Positions 50,201 through 64,000 of a DNA stretch of 64,000 bases are shown one piece after another. Position numbers and translations under genes: made by a program. The first letter of the stretch is position 1. Each line of letters opens with the position of its first letter. The DNA is from Liolophura sinensis. Lineage: Eukaryota > Mollusca > Polyplacophora > Chitonida > Chitonidae. Location: assembly GCF_032854445.1 (NCBI RefSeq), contig NC_088299.1, forward strand, positions 216,001-280,000, in the 5' to 3' direction. The notes beneath the pieces are model-generated. The model saw only the letters and a list, made by a program, of their open reading frames with translations. It had not been told where the DNA came from and made no database searches.

Positions 50201-50815
50201 ATGCTGTTGGTGTGAGCTCAAATCCAAGTTCAAGTTCTCTTGCCGTACGTGGGAAGGTCTGCGTATGGTCGTGGGTTTCCCCCGGGCTCTGCCAGATTTC
50301 TTCACTGGCCGCCATTGCATAATATTATGTATTATACTATTTTTAAGAACGGTGTAAAGCACCAGTCAAATAAATAAATTTTATTAGTGTCCCCAGTTAA
50401 GATAATGATTCCCACTGGAGTCTATTAAGCAGTTGGTCCATACTTTTAAGCTTACCACAAGCTGTCTAACTATCTAATAATCTCCCTGCTCGCTTATTGA
50501 AGCGCCTCACTAGCTAGCACCACCTTCCCACTACCCAGCACAAGGTTCCTGTCAGCTACCACATTTATCTTGTTTTTGTCTAAACCACATGTTCCTATCC
50601 TTTTCAGCGAATGTGAGCGTATCCTTGGGAAGGCTAAGTTTGAGAAGGCCTACACTTACCTGAAGAATGCCAGGTTCCAAGATAAAGCCACGTCCCATAC
50701 AGCTGATGAAACCATGATATTTAAAGGTTTGAGGGAAATTGTGCCCAACCCCAGTGACTGTTTTCTGGTGGATCAGCTACTTTTCCTTGAGGAACAGGCT
50801 AAACTGCAAGTTTGA
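29273..50815 (+). CDS. NEK11: NIMA-related kinase NEK11, 14 coding exons, in-frame TAG in exon 10
   Basis: Serine/threonine kinase of the NEK family; vertebrate NEK11 acts in the DNA-damage and G2/M checkpoint. Exons: 29273-29415, 29751-29916, 30240-30388, 38589-38750, 39283-39432, 40267-40345, 40694-40782, 41793-41921, 42825-42900, 43729-43831, 44108-44302, 46856-47050, 48570-48654, 50608-50815. All have GT/AG borders and compatible phases. The total is 642 codons plus stop, against 645 in human NEK11. Kinase domain about residues 22-280: G-loop GTGNFG (29-34), lysine K52 (KCLKEI), HRDLK (147-151), DFG (166-168), activation segment ending SPE (191-193). A basic helical segment follows ([16 protein letters not shown]), then acidic regions and a conserved C-terminus ([27 protein letters not shown]). 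Codon 393 in exon 10 is TAG (43762-43764). It is a nonsense allele, an error or a short-isoform stop. No other break is seen. Confidence 0.93.
30560..30760 (+). repeat. Interspersed repeat D, copy 2
   Basis: Matches copy 1 through gtcaaatgccctccagcagg, attaaagacagtacgac and actgatacattgtaacggtg. It is noncoding. Confidence 0.6.
33440..33579 (+). mobile_element. SINE family A, 5'-truncated
   Basis: Plus-oriented: gtgggaaggtcttccag, ccataatgctgg, a shortened gtgaaatgttcttga block and TAAATAAAT tail. Confidence 0.75.
34945..35580 (-). pseudogene. Decayed retroelement gag-like ORF with zinc knuckle
   Basis: Reading the minus strand across several stops and frame changes gives a conserved gag-like order: [76 protein letters not shown]. 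Near 34954-34995 comes a degenerate CCHC knuckle (C-x2-C-x4-Q-x4-C, with Q in place of His). The order and motifs fit the zinc-knuckle gag-like proteins of invertebrate retroelements. No pol region or LTRs were found. It is an inert relic in NEK11 intron 3. Confidence 0.6.
35890..36106 (+). mobile_element. SINE family B
   Basis: Plus-oriented copy: aagaggaagttgtaactt, ggcacattacaaactccttc, then tgttaagtgcgacgttaaacccc. The head is missing or diverged. Confidence 0.65.
36118..36760 (+). repeat. Interspersed repeat C, copy 3 (SINE-free site)
   Basis: Contains gatgcatgtgcc, the tgtcagctgagt block, agtggccaccaatagtacac, gatttgcatgtcaaag and cattatgtagttttac. It ends with cttaatcagtaagctaccagtg, the unoccupied version of the SINE-filled site at 24997 and 26470. 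Confidence 0.65.
37491..38080. repeat. 295-bp near-perfect tandem duplication
   Basis: Units 37491-37785 and 37786-38080 differ visibly at one base (cagctgaaag versus cagccgaaag). Each unit contains a nested 41-bp duplication starting gatgctaaagtacaaa. It lies in NEK11 intron 3. Either very recent or an assembly artefact. Confidence 0.9.
38333..38450 (+). mobile_element. SINE family A 3' fragment
   Basis: Plus-oriented, diverged: gccgtgggttttctctggg, cacccaccataatgttg, gtgaagtattcttaagtac, GTAAATAAAT tail. It lies 139 bases before NEK11 exon 4. Confidence 0.7.
39795..40061 (+). mobile_element. SINE family A, full length, with 14-bp TSD
   Basis: Complete copy from ggggcctccatggctcag to an AAATAAATAAATAAATA tail. 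Flanked by TCCATTTTCATTTG at 39781-39794 and 40062-40075. It is in NEK11 intron 5. Confidence 0.93.
41005..41267 (-). mobile_element. SINE family A, full length, with 12-bp TSD
   Basis: Complete minus-oriented copy in NEK11 intron 7, flanked by TCAGAAACATAA at 40993-41004 and 41268-41279. Confidence 0.93.
42029..42270 (+). mobile_element. SINE family A, near full length
   Basis: Plus-oriented head ggggggcctccgtgaccgag, gtgagttcaagtccagctca, the 3' block and a degraded AATAGATAGA tail. It is in NEK11 intron 8. Confidence 0.85.
42484..42725 (+). mobile_element. SINE family A, near full length
   Basis: Begins inside the head at cagttggttagcgcgctagc and carries the conserved 3' block with tail AATCAAATAAATC. 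Second SINE in NEK11 intron 8. Confidence 0.85.
43125..43290 (-). mobile_element. SINE family B fragment
   Basis: Minus-oriented: gtgagtgagtaagtgcttag tail, cttaacaatttttcagtcat, gcatgtaatgtgcctcctcg, aagttacaacttcctctttt. It is in NEK11 intron 9. Confidence 0.7.
43300..43616 (+). repeat. Interspersed repeat C, copy 4 (partial)
   Basis: Contains ccacccatagtacacagat, agtgatttgcatatcaaag, a second ttgcatatcaaaaa and actcactgctct. Confidence 0.6.
43617..43680 (+). mobile_element. SINE family A tail fragment
   Basis: Only taagtgaaatattcttgagta and an aaaacactaatgaaa end remain. Confidence 0.55.
45605..45764 (+). mobile_element. SINE family A, 5'-truncated
   Basis: Plus-oriented from ccggccgtaagtgggg to AAATAAATAAATAAA. 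Confidence 0.8.
45792..45966 (+). mobile_element. SINE family A, 5'-truncated
   Basis: Plus-oriented from atgtggtcactcatgatag to the AAATAAAT tail, 27 bases after the preceding SINE. The two differ in sequence, so they are separate insertions or an old duplication. Confidence 0.8.
46424..46538. repeat. 32-bp minisatellite, about 3.5 units
   Basis: The word atgtagaca recurs with exact 32-base spacing (tagac at 46451, 46483 and 46515) in a unit built on tttttacataaaaaatacca. Confidence 0.8.
47286..47438 (+). mobile_element. SINE family A, diverged
   Basis: Plus-oriented: gagctcagactggcttcctc, tttcctcccaccataatgctgg, gcaaaacaccagtcagaataa. Confidence 0.7.
48860..49560. repeat. Diverged tandem blocks in NEK11 intron 13
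   Basis: Paired phrases (gataaacctattgatttt / gatgaacctgctgatt, aaatggtgtgtagtgcttgt / aaatggcatgtattgccagt, acatataccttatttatgg / acatataccacatacatgg) recur about 400 bases apart. It is noncoding. Confidence 0.55.
50133..50380 (+). mobile_element. SINE family A, diverged, near full length
   Basis: Plus-oriented head gggggcctacgtggccgag, gtgtgagctcaaatcc, ccccgggctctgcc, tail AAATAAATAAAT. It lies 228 bases before the last NEK11 exon. Confidence 0.8.
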
Positions 50816-52386
50816 TTGAGGGCAAGTTATTAAAATCAGCCATGTATAGCCTGTGATTGGGAATAAGCTAACCTACAAGCTTTGTGCAGCTTGTCTTTGG
50901 CGACATGCGGACTTGGCATCGTTGTGCAGCCTCTGTGATTGGGGATCAGCTAACCAACAAGCATTGTACTTGTACACTTGTCTGACAAAATGTGAACTTG
51001 GCTTTGGGGTGCAGCCTGGGATTGGACTACCTGTAGGAAATGTCATCTTGGCCTCACAGCAACCTATTTGATTGGAGGGAGAGGTGGCACACTACGTTGT
51101 CCTTACTGCACAGTTTTATATACCATTGGGCACACTAACCTGTCCTGTAGTAAGCAGCCTGGGCAATTTAGTGTGGTTGATTGACGACAGGCTAACCAAA
51201 GTAAACTAATGTAGCCAAATTGTTCAGCCCTTGATTGGGAAGTGGGGAAAGTCAGGGACACCTAGAACTTTCCAAAGCTCAGTATCTGATACCACAGGAA
51301 AACATAGCTTAAGTTGAACACAGTCTGGGAGCATCTTGCATACTAGATAGTGTAAATCTGAAATTAATTCTGAGTGATACTTTTAAAGACTCACTGTGAT
51401 TAGAGAAAACTCCCAACACACGTTTGTGAACCAATTTAACATAAGAACCACACACATTTGAGCTACGATAGTATTAACCTGTAAGCTTTTTTTTCGCTTC
51501 GCAATTGTAACTGATAGAGGACGTATAGCACCTATCTTTCTTGTTCAGGCCCAGTTTACCCCAGTCTACGGTCCCAGTCATGGTTATATTTTCTGTGCAC
51601 AAAATCCAGTGTTTTCCTAAGTTTTAATCGTAATGAATTTGGTACATGTACTTCATAACAGGTGTACCTTGATTGTTTTATGATCGCCATTTAATGATAG
51701 ATGGGAATTCGGGAGAAAATTTTCTGGAGATTGAGCGCGACTACTCAGTACCTTTACACGTGGAGTGGCATGTCAACTATTCGTTAAGGTGCAGAGCTAT
51801 GGCAGAATTTAGCAATCCGCGAATCCTTACTTGCAAATTACCAACAAATTATGTCGAACTGTTTAAAGTAACAAGTTTTTATGCGTGTGTATTGTACCCG
51901 TCGATGGTGTGATTTTTTGCCGACGAAAGGTCAAAAAAAATAATCATACATGTTATTGGCAACGCATAATGTAATCAGAAAACATGCACTTATATTTTGA
52001 TATATAAGCCATTTACAGGATCGGAATTTACAGGATTATGATAATCAGCGCCTGACTGAATCTTTCTTCGGTTTAATTCATGGGTATAATAAGAGATGCA
52101 CCAGGGCTGTAGTCAGGCGGTGTGCACACCTCGCTGCAAGTGACATGGCCCCACGTGGGACAGATTAGCGATCATCGCTGTAAATAATTAAATAGTGTGA
52201 GCGTGTGTGTGTCTGTGTGACGTTTGATTGCGCAGGTGGGGCTCAGTTGTACGAGGAACGTGCGTAAGAAAATCTTGTTTCAGTGCAGGACCTCAATTGT
52301 GGGATAAGTTATATCTTAATCCACCGTTGGGATTGACGATGGGGATTTACAGCGCGGACCAGGATGGCCGCTCTTACCTCTCTATC
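50816..52386 (+). other. NEK11 3' UTR and downstream DNA
   Basis: Starts right after the NEK11 stop. Phrases such as gggaataagctaacctacaagc / ggggatcagctaaccaacaagc repeat near 50863 and 50940. No close AATAAA was found; the nearest clear candidates lie at about 54304 and 54450, so the UTR end is uncertain. Confidence 0.35.
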
Positions 52387-52588
52387 CAGCATTACGGTGG
52401 GAGGAAAGCGGGCAGAGTCCGGGGAAAACCCACGACCATCCGCAGGTTGGCGGCAGACCTTCCCACGTACGGCCCGAGAGAGGAATCCAGCATGAGATGG
52501 ACTTCAACTCACAGCGACCGCATTGGTGAGGAGCTCTGGAGTCATTATGCTGAGCTAGCGCGCTAACCAACTGAGCCACGGAGGCCCC
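52387..52588 (-). mobile_element. SINE family A, 3'-truncated
   Basis: Minus-oriented copy with an intact head (ctgagccacggaggcccc at the right) but lacking the AATAAA tail. Unusual, because most partial copies here lack the 5' end. Confidence 0.8.
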
Positions 52589-53971
52589 TAGGCTCTCAGC
52601 TGAGGACTTGGCCAGAGTTGCACCAGAGGTGGTGGGATACTGCCGAATCATTGCCACTTGAGTAGGGTTTCGTTAGGGCTGTTGCGTTTCTCCATTGTGC
52701 GTTTCATTGCAGGGTGGATCTCTACATACATTTCCATCCACCAGGCCACTATTTTTGTTTTTCTGGTTTATCTTTAGGATGCACAAGTGAGGTACTAAGT
52801 TTATGCGTAGTCCTAAAGTACGTGGTAATGAAGTGCCGATTGAAACTCTCCCTTCTGTCTCAGATAAACGCTGTACGTATGGTAAAGTTAACGTAATACT
52901 GTCGGCACCGGTGAAGTTCGAACGTGTTCATCTTTCCCACCTGCGGTATACAACGTCATGAGAACAGTCGAGTTGCATGTGAGAATGCAGCCATAAAAAG
53001 CTTGACCTTTCTATACCAACAGATGTGACGGGTGCCCAGCAACTCCAAGGGGGCATCACTCGCGGCCTTGTCACTGCCTATCTCCTTGTGCTGTCTCGCC
53101 CAGCATTTTCAGCATTAAAGATTACAAAATCATATCTCCTGATTTTCGCGTGATACCATGCCACACCACATGCAGCTTTGTCCACCCGGAAAACGGAAGT
53201 GCAATGAGATACTGATTCCTTCTTCTGACGTCAGGTTTGGCAAAAATTTTGTTCGGCCAAGAATAGCCCTAAAACTAACTGCATCGGGTTTTTAAATGAA
53301 ACGTCAGAGGGATCTCGTCAGAGACGACACTGGTACTTGAATAATGGTAGGCCTACCATAATCGCTTGTATTGTTGTTGAAATGACTGGCATTGTTATTC
53401 AAGAAGTTAGAGGACAACGTTGTTCCATCAGTTACAACTTTGGTTCTCTTTGAGTTAGCTAGCCCCTTTGCTAATGAATGTTGAATACGTTCAGGCATGA
53501 GTATGTTTGCTGTTCTGAAGAGTCCATTTTTAGGTCATTTTGATGTAGCATTGTTACAGGTTTCTTGCTTATAGTGTTGTCTCCGACCTGTTAGAACCCA
53601 GACATAAGTTAATCCAAGGATTTGATGTTCTGCATTTCTGTGAGAAAATGCTGATTGTCCTAATAACGTAATTAGTTAATCAAAAGTCCCAAATGTTGTG
53701 GTAATGAAATTTATCAAGCAGTTGAGTATTGTGAAAGACAAGATTGTAAATAATATCTGTATGTGTATTGTAAAATGTGTATTGTATACATATTCAAGTT
53801 TAGTTACGTTTATGTGTGTAGATATTTAAGATACTATATTCAGTGTATCGTACAATGATTTGTGTGTGTTCAAAATGTTTACTGGTGTGATCAGATAACA
53901 AAGTGAGTAAGTTGCAGTACATTTAATTGTGCTTTAGAAAAGAAGGAAAGTAAGATAAGTACTACACCCAT

Positions 53972-54087
53972 ATTAGTCCGAGACTGATCTGAGGTTAGGT
54001 TTCGCAAAATTTTGTTCGGCCAAGGATGGCCATCCATGGTCGAACAGAATTTTGCCAAACATAACTTCTGATCATTCTCGGACTAAT
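53972..54087. repeat. 116-bp palindromic foldback element
   Basis: The left half 53972-54029 and the reverse complement of 54030-54087 align over all 58 positions with about eight mismatches and no spacer, starting ATTAGTCCGAGA. A partial relative (ggtttggcaaaaattttgtt) lies near 53235. It is consistent with a palindromic MITE. Confidence 0.8.
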
Positions 54088-54629
54088 GTTGTCTTATGCT
54101 GTTCGTGTGATATAACCAGGGTATAACTCTTATAACTTCTTACTTTGTGACCTGTAGTATAGTGGATTTCATGTGGTAGATTGTATAACTGTAGGAATGA
54201 CTGGTAACTGTAGACTGTAGACTGGTAATTTGCGTAATAATGTGAAGCTTATTTTTTTAAAGATAACGGCTCTTCACGTAAGTGGATCTTAAGTCATAAG
54301 TATAATAAATACTTTTCTGATTTTTCCGTCCAGATTTTATCGTGCCCGTTTTGGGCGCACAACCTGTACCGCCGGAACCATTCCATCCGTCTGTGTTTAC
54401 ACTTGTAGCGAATGCAGGCCACAATAATCGTGAACACAAATGTGCGTCAAATAAAGATGGTTTTATATAAACTGAAAGCAAACAGTATTCCAGGTTCCGT
54501 TTGAAGTTTAGTGTTCATTTTGTCCTGGAGGTCACCTTCAATGCACATGACGACAAGCTGCTCAGTTTAATGTCCTATTTAATTCATAAGTCAAGCTCTC
54601 CTTTGTTCTTTCATTTTACGTTTCATACC

Positions 54630-55190
54630 TTAGTTAATTACTATACAAGTCCAGGAGTAATGTATAACCTGATGACGCATTAGATCTATGAAGTTCCAGT
54701 TCTGTTCTTTCTTTCCTGTCGGACACTCCAGTCTAACACTGATCTCAGCCCCCACAATCCTCTCCGGCACCGGTAAATTAAAATTTTGCACCTGGCAGTA
54801 AACTGTGGACATGGATTTTCCTGTAAGTTTAGATTTACCCTTACTTTGTAAATAATCAAGGTAAGAAGACAGTAACTGTAATTTAGGTTCCCGTAAGTAT
54901 TTAGTATTAGTTCTAAGCACACATGTCGCAACAACACTTGTGATTGTCAGTCAATGATTTACGTATTTTAGCCAAGTTCCGCTGCACCACTTAGGTCCTT
55001 GACCTGTGAAGCGTACTTGTATACACCTCTCGGCTCGGCTACGGCTCATTTTCAGGAGGTTTGTTAGGTACCTAGAGAAGCTCGGTGGTTTACTCCGACC
55101 TCGGTATCTCCAACTAGGAAACTTAAACGTCGCCTTATAGGTGAAAAATTCATCATCAAATAAACTGCATTCATTTTGACATGTGATCAT
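54630..55190 (-). other. Protein-like minus-strand ORFs, unassigned
   Basis: Two adjacent minus-strand ORFs (54951-55190 and 54630-54920) have a charged, non-repetitive composition, for example YLREPKLQLLSSYLDYLQSK in the second. Possible splice signals exist, but no consistent exon model emerges and I recognise no family. They could be exons of an unknown gene or part of a transposon. Confidence 0.2.
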
Positions 55191-56320
55191 TGGATTTGCT
55201 GTGGTTCGTTATTTATCATTATAACCACCGTCTGAAGAATCAACAGTAAACCATTGGAACGATTCTGGAATTCTTATGCGAGATCATAGGGTACGCTTTG
55301 TTAACACGCTTGGATTATGGAAATAACTCCCGCCTGATTGGTTAACACTACGTCGTCAGTTTTCTCAATGTGTGCGATTTTGTTTAGTTTTAATTAACTG
55401 CGACATCTCGGTTTAGCAACATCACAAAAATCGAAAAGTACGCTTTTAAACGTGGGATACTTTATCGATGCATATATACAATTTGTCCAGTGTTGTATTT
55501 TCTTTTATATATATAAACTGTTAGCTCAAAGTTTGATTAACTAGATAGAAAAACAGCATAATAATGAAAACAGGATAAGATTTGGAGCTATTAACGCATC
55601 GTGAAAGTTACAGTAATTTCGTTATGCATATCTGTGTTCAGTGGGAAGTGGAGGGGGGACACAATGTCCAAAGCAACAACTGCTATACATGGCTTGTGTG
55701 ATATAAAGCAAAGTGTGATAATGGTACGGATATCAATCCAGATTTTATTTTTCAACCCAAAATCAACGAATGTCGCTGTGATATTTCTCGAATTTGTGAA
55801 AAGACGGGAAAAGTCACCGTTTTGACATTTTTCCAATCCCCAAAATATAGTTTACTTTCTCTAAAATGACACAAAAGGAAAGTGCCAGTCTACATGTACT
55901 GCATGTCCAAGATGGCAGAGTATGCAGCCGTCATGCATGTACCTATAAAAGTTCAAATTTGCATTGTCATGATATACTTCCCCTCTTGGAGCTTTCCGTG
56001 AGAGGACATTACAGTCCATACATGTATATTTTGGCCTTCCTTGTTTCCACACGTTGCATGCACATCAAAAACTGATAGGCATATATTTGTTAACATAAAA
56101 ACGGCTATTTGACCTTTCTAGTTAGCTATAAAACACCAATGTTTTGGAGAAAACTTGTAAATGATTTACTGAAAACGTGAATGTTGTAAAAAGAATGTCA
56201 GCCTATGTTTTGACAAAAAAGTATGTTTGTATAGTCCCTCAGTATACATGTAACGCGTTTATGGATACGACATCAAATCAAACAGCAAGGCGTTTGCACA
56301 TTAATGCGTGTGTTTTTATT

Positions 56321-56380
56321 TCGTATGAGTGAAATATTCTTGAGTACGGTGTAAAACACCAATCAAATAAATAAATAAAT
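56321..56380 (+). mobile_element. SINE family A tail fragment
   Basis: tcgtatgagtgaaatattct through gtaaaacaccaatcaaat and an AAATAAATAAATAAAT tail; the rest is missing. Confidence 0.75.
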
Positions 56381-56485
56381 ACTGATATTGAAAGAAACAC
56401 TATCCTGGGGAGGATATATATCTGGGCTTATTGCAATGCCGGTTGAAGACAAAAAGATTTGAAAATTGTCAGTCCTTCCTTCCGG

Positions 56486-56620
56486 CGGCTTCGTGAAATA
56501 TACTCATGCATGTGGCTTCGTGAAATAAACCCGTTTGTGGTGGCTTCATTCGTGAAACGACCTCGTGAGTGGTGGCTTCGTGAAATGAACTCGCGTATGG
56601 TGACTTCGTGAAATGAGCTC
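56486..56620. repeat. Minisatellite, about five units of roughly 30 bp
   Basis: The core ggcttcgtgaaat..actcg recurs with small length changes. On the minus strand one frame gives repeated ISRSH peptides, which I take as a by-product. Confidence 0.75.
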
Positions 56621-56908
56621 GTGAGTGAGTTAGGTGTATGCATCAAACAATGAAATGTATCTATCCAAATTACATCCAATCAACTACCCAGTTAATTTCA
56701 GCATTTGTGGAAGAGGAAAAGTACATTTAAAGAAATCAAGCAGCAATCAGTCTTCTGCGTTTTAATTCTTTTTATTCAAGCACAATATTATAACACACGT
56801 TCAAGTGCACTTAATATTTACGCACCAGTCATTCGTCAGGAAAGAATTACATTTGAAAACCATTCGAATTAATGTATACGTAATGTATAAATTCCGGGTG
56901 AAATGGGA

Positions 56909-56914
56909 TTTATT
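56909..56914 (-). terminator. AATAAA polyadenylation signal of the cysteine-rich gene
   Basis: AATAAA on the minus strand begins 6 bases after the stop codon at 56921. A second copy at 56771-56776 may be the signal actually used. Confidence 0.45.
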
Positions 56915-56920
56915 AGTAGA

Positions 56921-61442
<4,522 letters not shown>

Positions 61443-61525
61443 CTTTTGAGATATCTTCTTCGGTAACTGAAATGTCTTCTGCTGGGGACTGAAAAACTGT
61501 TTAGCATTTCACGCAAAACTCGGCC

Positions 61526-61533
61526 CTTTTATA
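61526..61533 (-). promoter_or_regulatory. TATA box of the cysteine-rich gene
   Basis: TATAAAAG on the minus strand, 84 bases upstream of the ATG. It would place the start site near 61500 and leave a short leader of about 55 bases. A clear TATA box fits a gene with strong, tissue-restricted expression. Confidence 0.6.
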
Positions 61534-62307
61534 CAGAAATTCTAGATGCTCGGTCTAAAACGTTTCCATTCAAATATTTTTCCATATTAAAACGTATTTT
61601 GTGAGAGTAGAAATCTTCTTGAATACTTGACAAGACCATGACCTTGATTTGAATTTTTCTATTTTTTATGCATGACTTGATAACAGTTGAAACTGGCTGC
61701 GCCCTTCACAGTTCCGTTGAAAACCGTTGTTTGCTAAATAATACCGATGCGCCCATTGGCTAAACGTCATAATGTCTCGGTTATAACTGGCCATGGATTG
61801 GTTGGCGTTTTCTTGGGGTCCAGCCAATCTCTAAATCGTTTTAGAGCTAAAGAATTCGTATCATTTTCAAGGGTTAAAATGCATACATCCTGCCCTGACT
61901 CATTTCTATCGATAATCTTTGTATATGTGAAAGGAGTTCACCGATGCAAGACGGTCAGTTCTAACATATGTCTGGGCAACCTGGAATAGCAATACGCGCT
62001 TACACGTACCAGATCACGTACAACCCTTTCAACTGATATGCGCGAAAACATTTTGGTATTCTCTGTACACATACCATTTGATTTGGGGCGAAAAAAGAAT
62101 ATACATGACCCCCGAGCTTGCTGTTATTCGAGATCGGATTGTTGAATATACAATTATGCATTCATTTCCCTGTTTTGCAAAAACTCGTGGACAGGCATTG
62201 GCTGCGGGAGTTAACCAATCACAACCCTCGTCAATATTTACTGAGTTACCGAGTCAAGTAATTATCGTGATAAAAGAAGGCAGATAATCTCGGCTATTGA
62301 TTGGCAG

Positions 62308-62357
62308 TCTCCGTCACCAGCGAACAGTAACCTTCTACGTCGAACACACGTGTACAG
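62308..62357 (+). other. Exon-like segment with splice signals, inverted duplicate of 62771-62811
   Basis: Acceptor cag at 62305-62307 and donor GTG at 62358. The middle 41 bases (62309-62349) match the complement of 62771-62811 at 37 of 41. Both read ..SPxPANxxLLRRTH.. in one frame. Confidence 0.35.
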
Positions 62358-62764
62358 GTGACATTTTGCAGACTTATATACCAACGCCCACGAGATTCCA
62401 AGTGTTGAACTCTCTTTGAGCGGATCACGTCGGGCATTCCTAGGTGTGTAAGGGTTAAACATCCGTTCTGCCTAGATGGAGTTATTCAATGTCAAAAGCT
62501 TAAGGCTGCTTGGAAATATCAGCAAGTATCCGTGCATTGCCGAATTGAAAGACAACCAATGCATGTAACTTACTTTTAATAATTATATAGATTGAAACTG
62601 GTTACTATGCATTCAAAACCATTCACTGCATTTCACTTTAAAGCTTATGAAGTGAATTTAAAATGTAATAAGTTTGATTTTTTAAAAAATAAAATTGCCT
62701 GTTGCTAATTTAGTTTTCTCGGTCAGTACCATGGAAGAATATAAATTTTCCCCAAACAAATTAC

Positions 62765-62917
62765 CTGAATGTGTGTTCGACGTAGAAGGTCACGGTTCGC
62801 TGGTGGCAGAGACTTTTTTCCTCGTGTATGTATAGTAGGCATAAAAGGCGTAGCCAGAAAACCAAAAGGGCAATGCGGGCCACAAGGAGGCATAGTCGTA
62901 TATAAGTGGTGCTGCAT
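62765..62917 (-). other. Possible minus-strand exon with ATG and donor
   Basis: Starts ATG at 62917 and runs 51 codons to a donor GTAA at 62764. It encodes a Pro/His/Cys-containing peptide ending SLPPANRDLLRRTHIQ. No downstream exon identified. Confidence 0.25.
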
Positions 62918-62919
62918 TT

Positions 62920-63860
62920 CCTGGGGAGTCGTATAACAGTAGTTACGGTAGAAAGTTTGCAGCTAAATAAAATTGATGTAGCGTCAATTCCACTTTTTAC
63001 CTTTAGTGTGCTTTTAGTGTCAAATTGCGCGACATAAGATGTGACATAGCCTTTACCCATTCGCCCCAGCAAGTGACATATGATAACACAGGACGATTGC
63101 ATTTCAGATCGATTACAAAGATAGAATTTGGGGTAGCCTAAAGGCCATTTCAGGTAGTGTTGTGGGGCAGGTATGTGTCATTAACGAACCACCACGGACG
63201 TAAACAAAATTGTCTGAAAAGCTGTGTCATATTCAACGATGGTAGAAATACCGCCCAAAACCGCATTCATCTCCCCAGTAGGCCTACTCAGTCACTATGT
63301 TCAAACTATACAATTACACTTTCAGTCGTTTATTTTTTCTCTGACTTTAAATTTTGCTCCGTCTTTCTCGCATACAAAGATGTTTATCTTTTCTGTTTTC
63401 TTTTATAAAATGCAGTAAGTAAAACGTTGCGTTCTAGCTGAGCTGCTTTCTCTGACGTCCATCGTAACTAGGACAGCACTGCTCTTATCTCAGGACCTAG
63501 CCCGAGACCTCGATTTAAGGGTGGCCTATACATACTGACACGTGGGGACCGCTTACCAGCATTCGCCTAACCCCATATTAAAAGATCCGAGATCCTTGGT
63601 TACTTAAAAGGCACCTCTACAAAACTGAAGCATACTAAATCCAGCGACAGCCGAATGATTAGATCAGTCTTGTGATGCTTAGATTTAGTTCCATTTGTTT
63701 CAGAATTGAGCGTAAATATAGTTTTACCACAATCTGGCCAAAGCCAAGCTGGACGCTCCTACCGTAACGCCCAACTTCGGTCCTATAGACTTCCACGCGG
63801 AGAATTTCAAAACTCGAATCGGATAACTCAAATCAAACGTCTGCCATATTTGGATTTTTT
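62920..63860. other. Intergenic DNA, no gene seen
   Basis: Short overlapping ORFs on both strands and no recognisable repeat. Confidence 0.4.
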
Positions 63861-63861
63861 C

Positions 63862-63975
63862 TTCATCTCCGGGAAGGGTGATGGGCCGCGAAAATTTTAT
63901 TCCACCCAAATAATCTCAATAATTGCATGCCCTGTAAACCGAATGTTGGGCGGGATCACCCTGCCCGGAGATGAA
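63862..63975. repeat. Foldback element of about 114 bp at the right edge
   Basis: 63862-63882 (ttcatctccgggaagggtgat) pairs with 63955-63975 at 20 of 21 positions. The interior includes the 32-base word shared with 60727-60758. Confidence 0.75.
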
Positions 63976-64000
63976 AAAAAAATGCAAACATGGCCGACGT

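Noticed and set aside
56428-56679. ORF with repeated ISRSH peptides
   Set aside because: By-product of the minisatellite at 56486-56620.

Overview
This window is animal nuclear DNA. Genes are split by long AT-rich introns with GT..AG borders, the tRNA gene carries an intron, and interspersed repeats are dense. The most abundant repeat is a tRNA-headed SINE whose 3' half looks like the conserved central region of the MetaSINE group (recognised from memory). With the Polinton, hAT and gag-like relics this suggests a lophotrochozoan invertebrate such as a mollusc or brachiopod. The species cannot be fixed from the sequence.

Layout. 0-6.3 kb: no confident gene; a decayed Polinton/Maverick integrase (793-1239, minus), several foldback hairpins and SINEs. 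6.3-16.0 kb: SNRPD1 (Sm-D1), four coding exons on the minus strand, with a hAT element, SINEs and a G-rich tract in its introns. 16.27 kb: tRNA-Tyr(GTA) with a 15-nt intron. 17.8-19.24 kb: KDM8/JMJD5 on the minus strand as one uninterrupted ORF, with a possible divergent first exon at 19,556. 19.6-29 kb: repeat-rich, no recognised gene. 29.27-50.8 kb: NEK11 kinase, 14 coding exons on the plus strand, with an 8.2-kb intron 3 full of repeats. 50.8-56.9 kb: NEK11 downstream region, SINE debris, a 116-bp palindromic foldback and a minisatellite. 56.9-61.44 kb: a five-exon minus-strand gene for a 182-residue secreted cysteine-rich protein with a TATA box; no single ORF shows it, and I assembled it from splice sites and phases. 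61.5-64 kb: no confident gene; an inverted exon-like duplication and a foldback at the right edge.

The genes are unrelated housekeeping or regulatory loci (spliceosome core, 2-oxoglutarate oxygenase, NIMA-family kinase, tRNA) plus one gene that may be lineage-specific. I see no multi-gene operon, defence island or CRISPR array. SNRPD1 and the tRNA each lack one base, and NEK11 has an in-frame TAG, in otherwise intact conserved genes. Base-level assembly error is the simplest explanation and should be tested before any biological reading. The strongest candidate for something undescribed is the cysteine-rich secreted protein gene.
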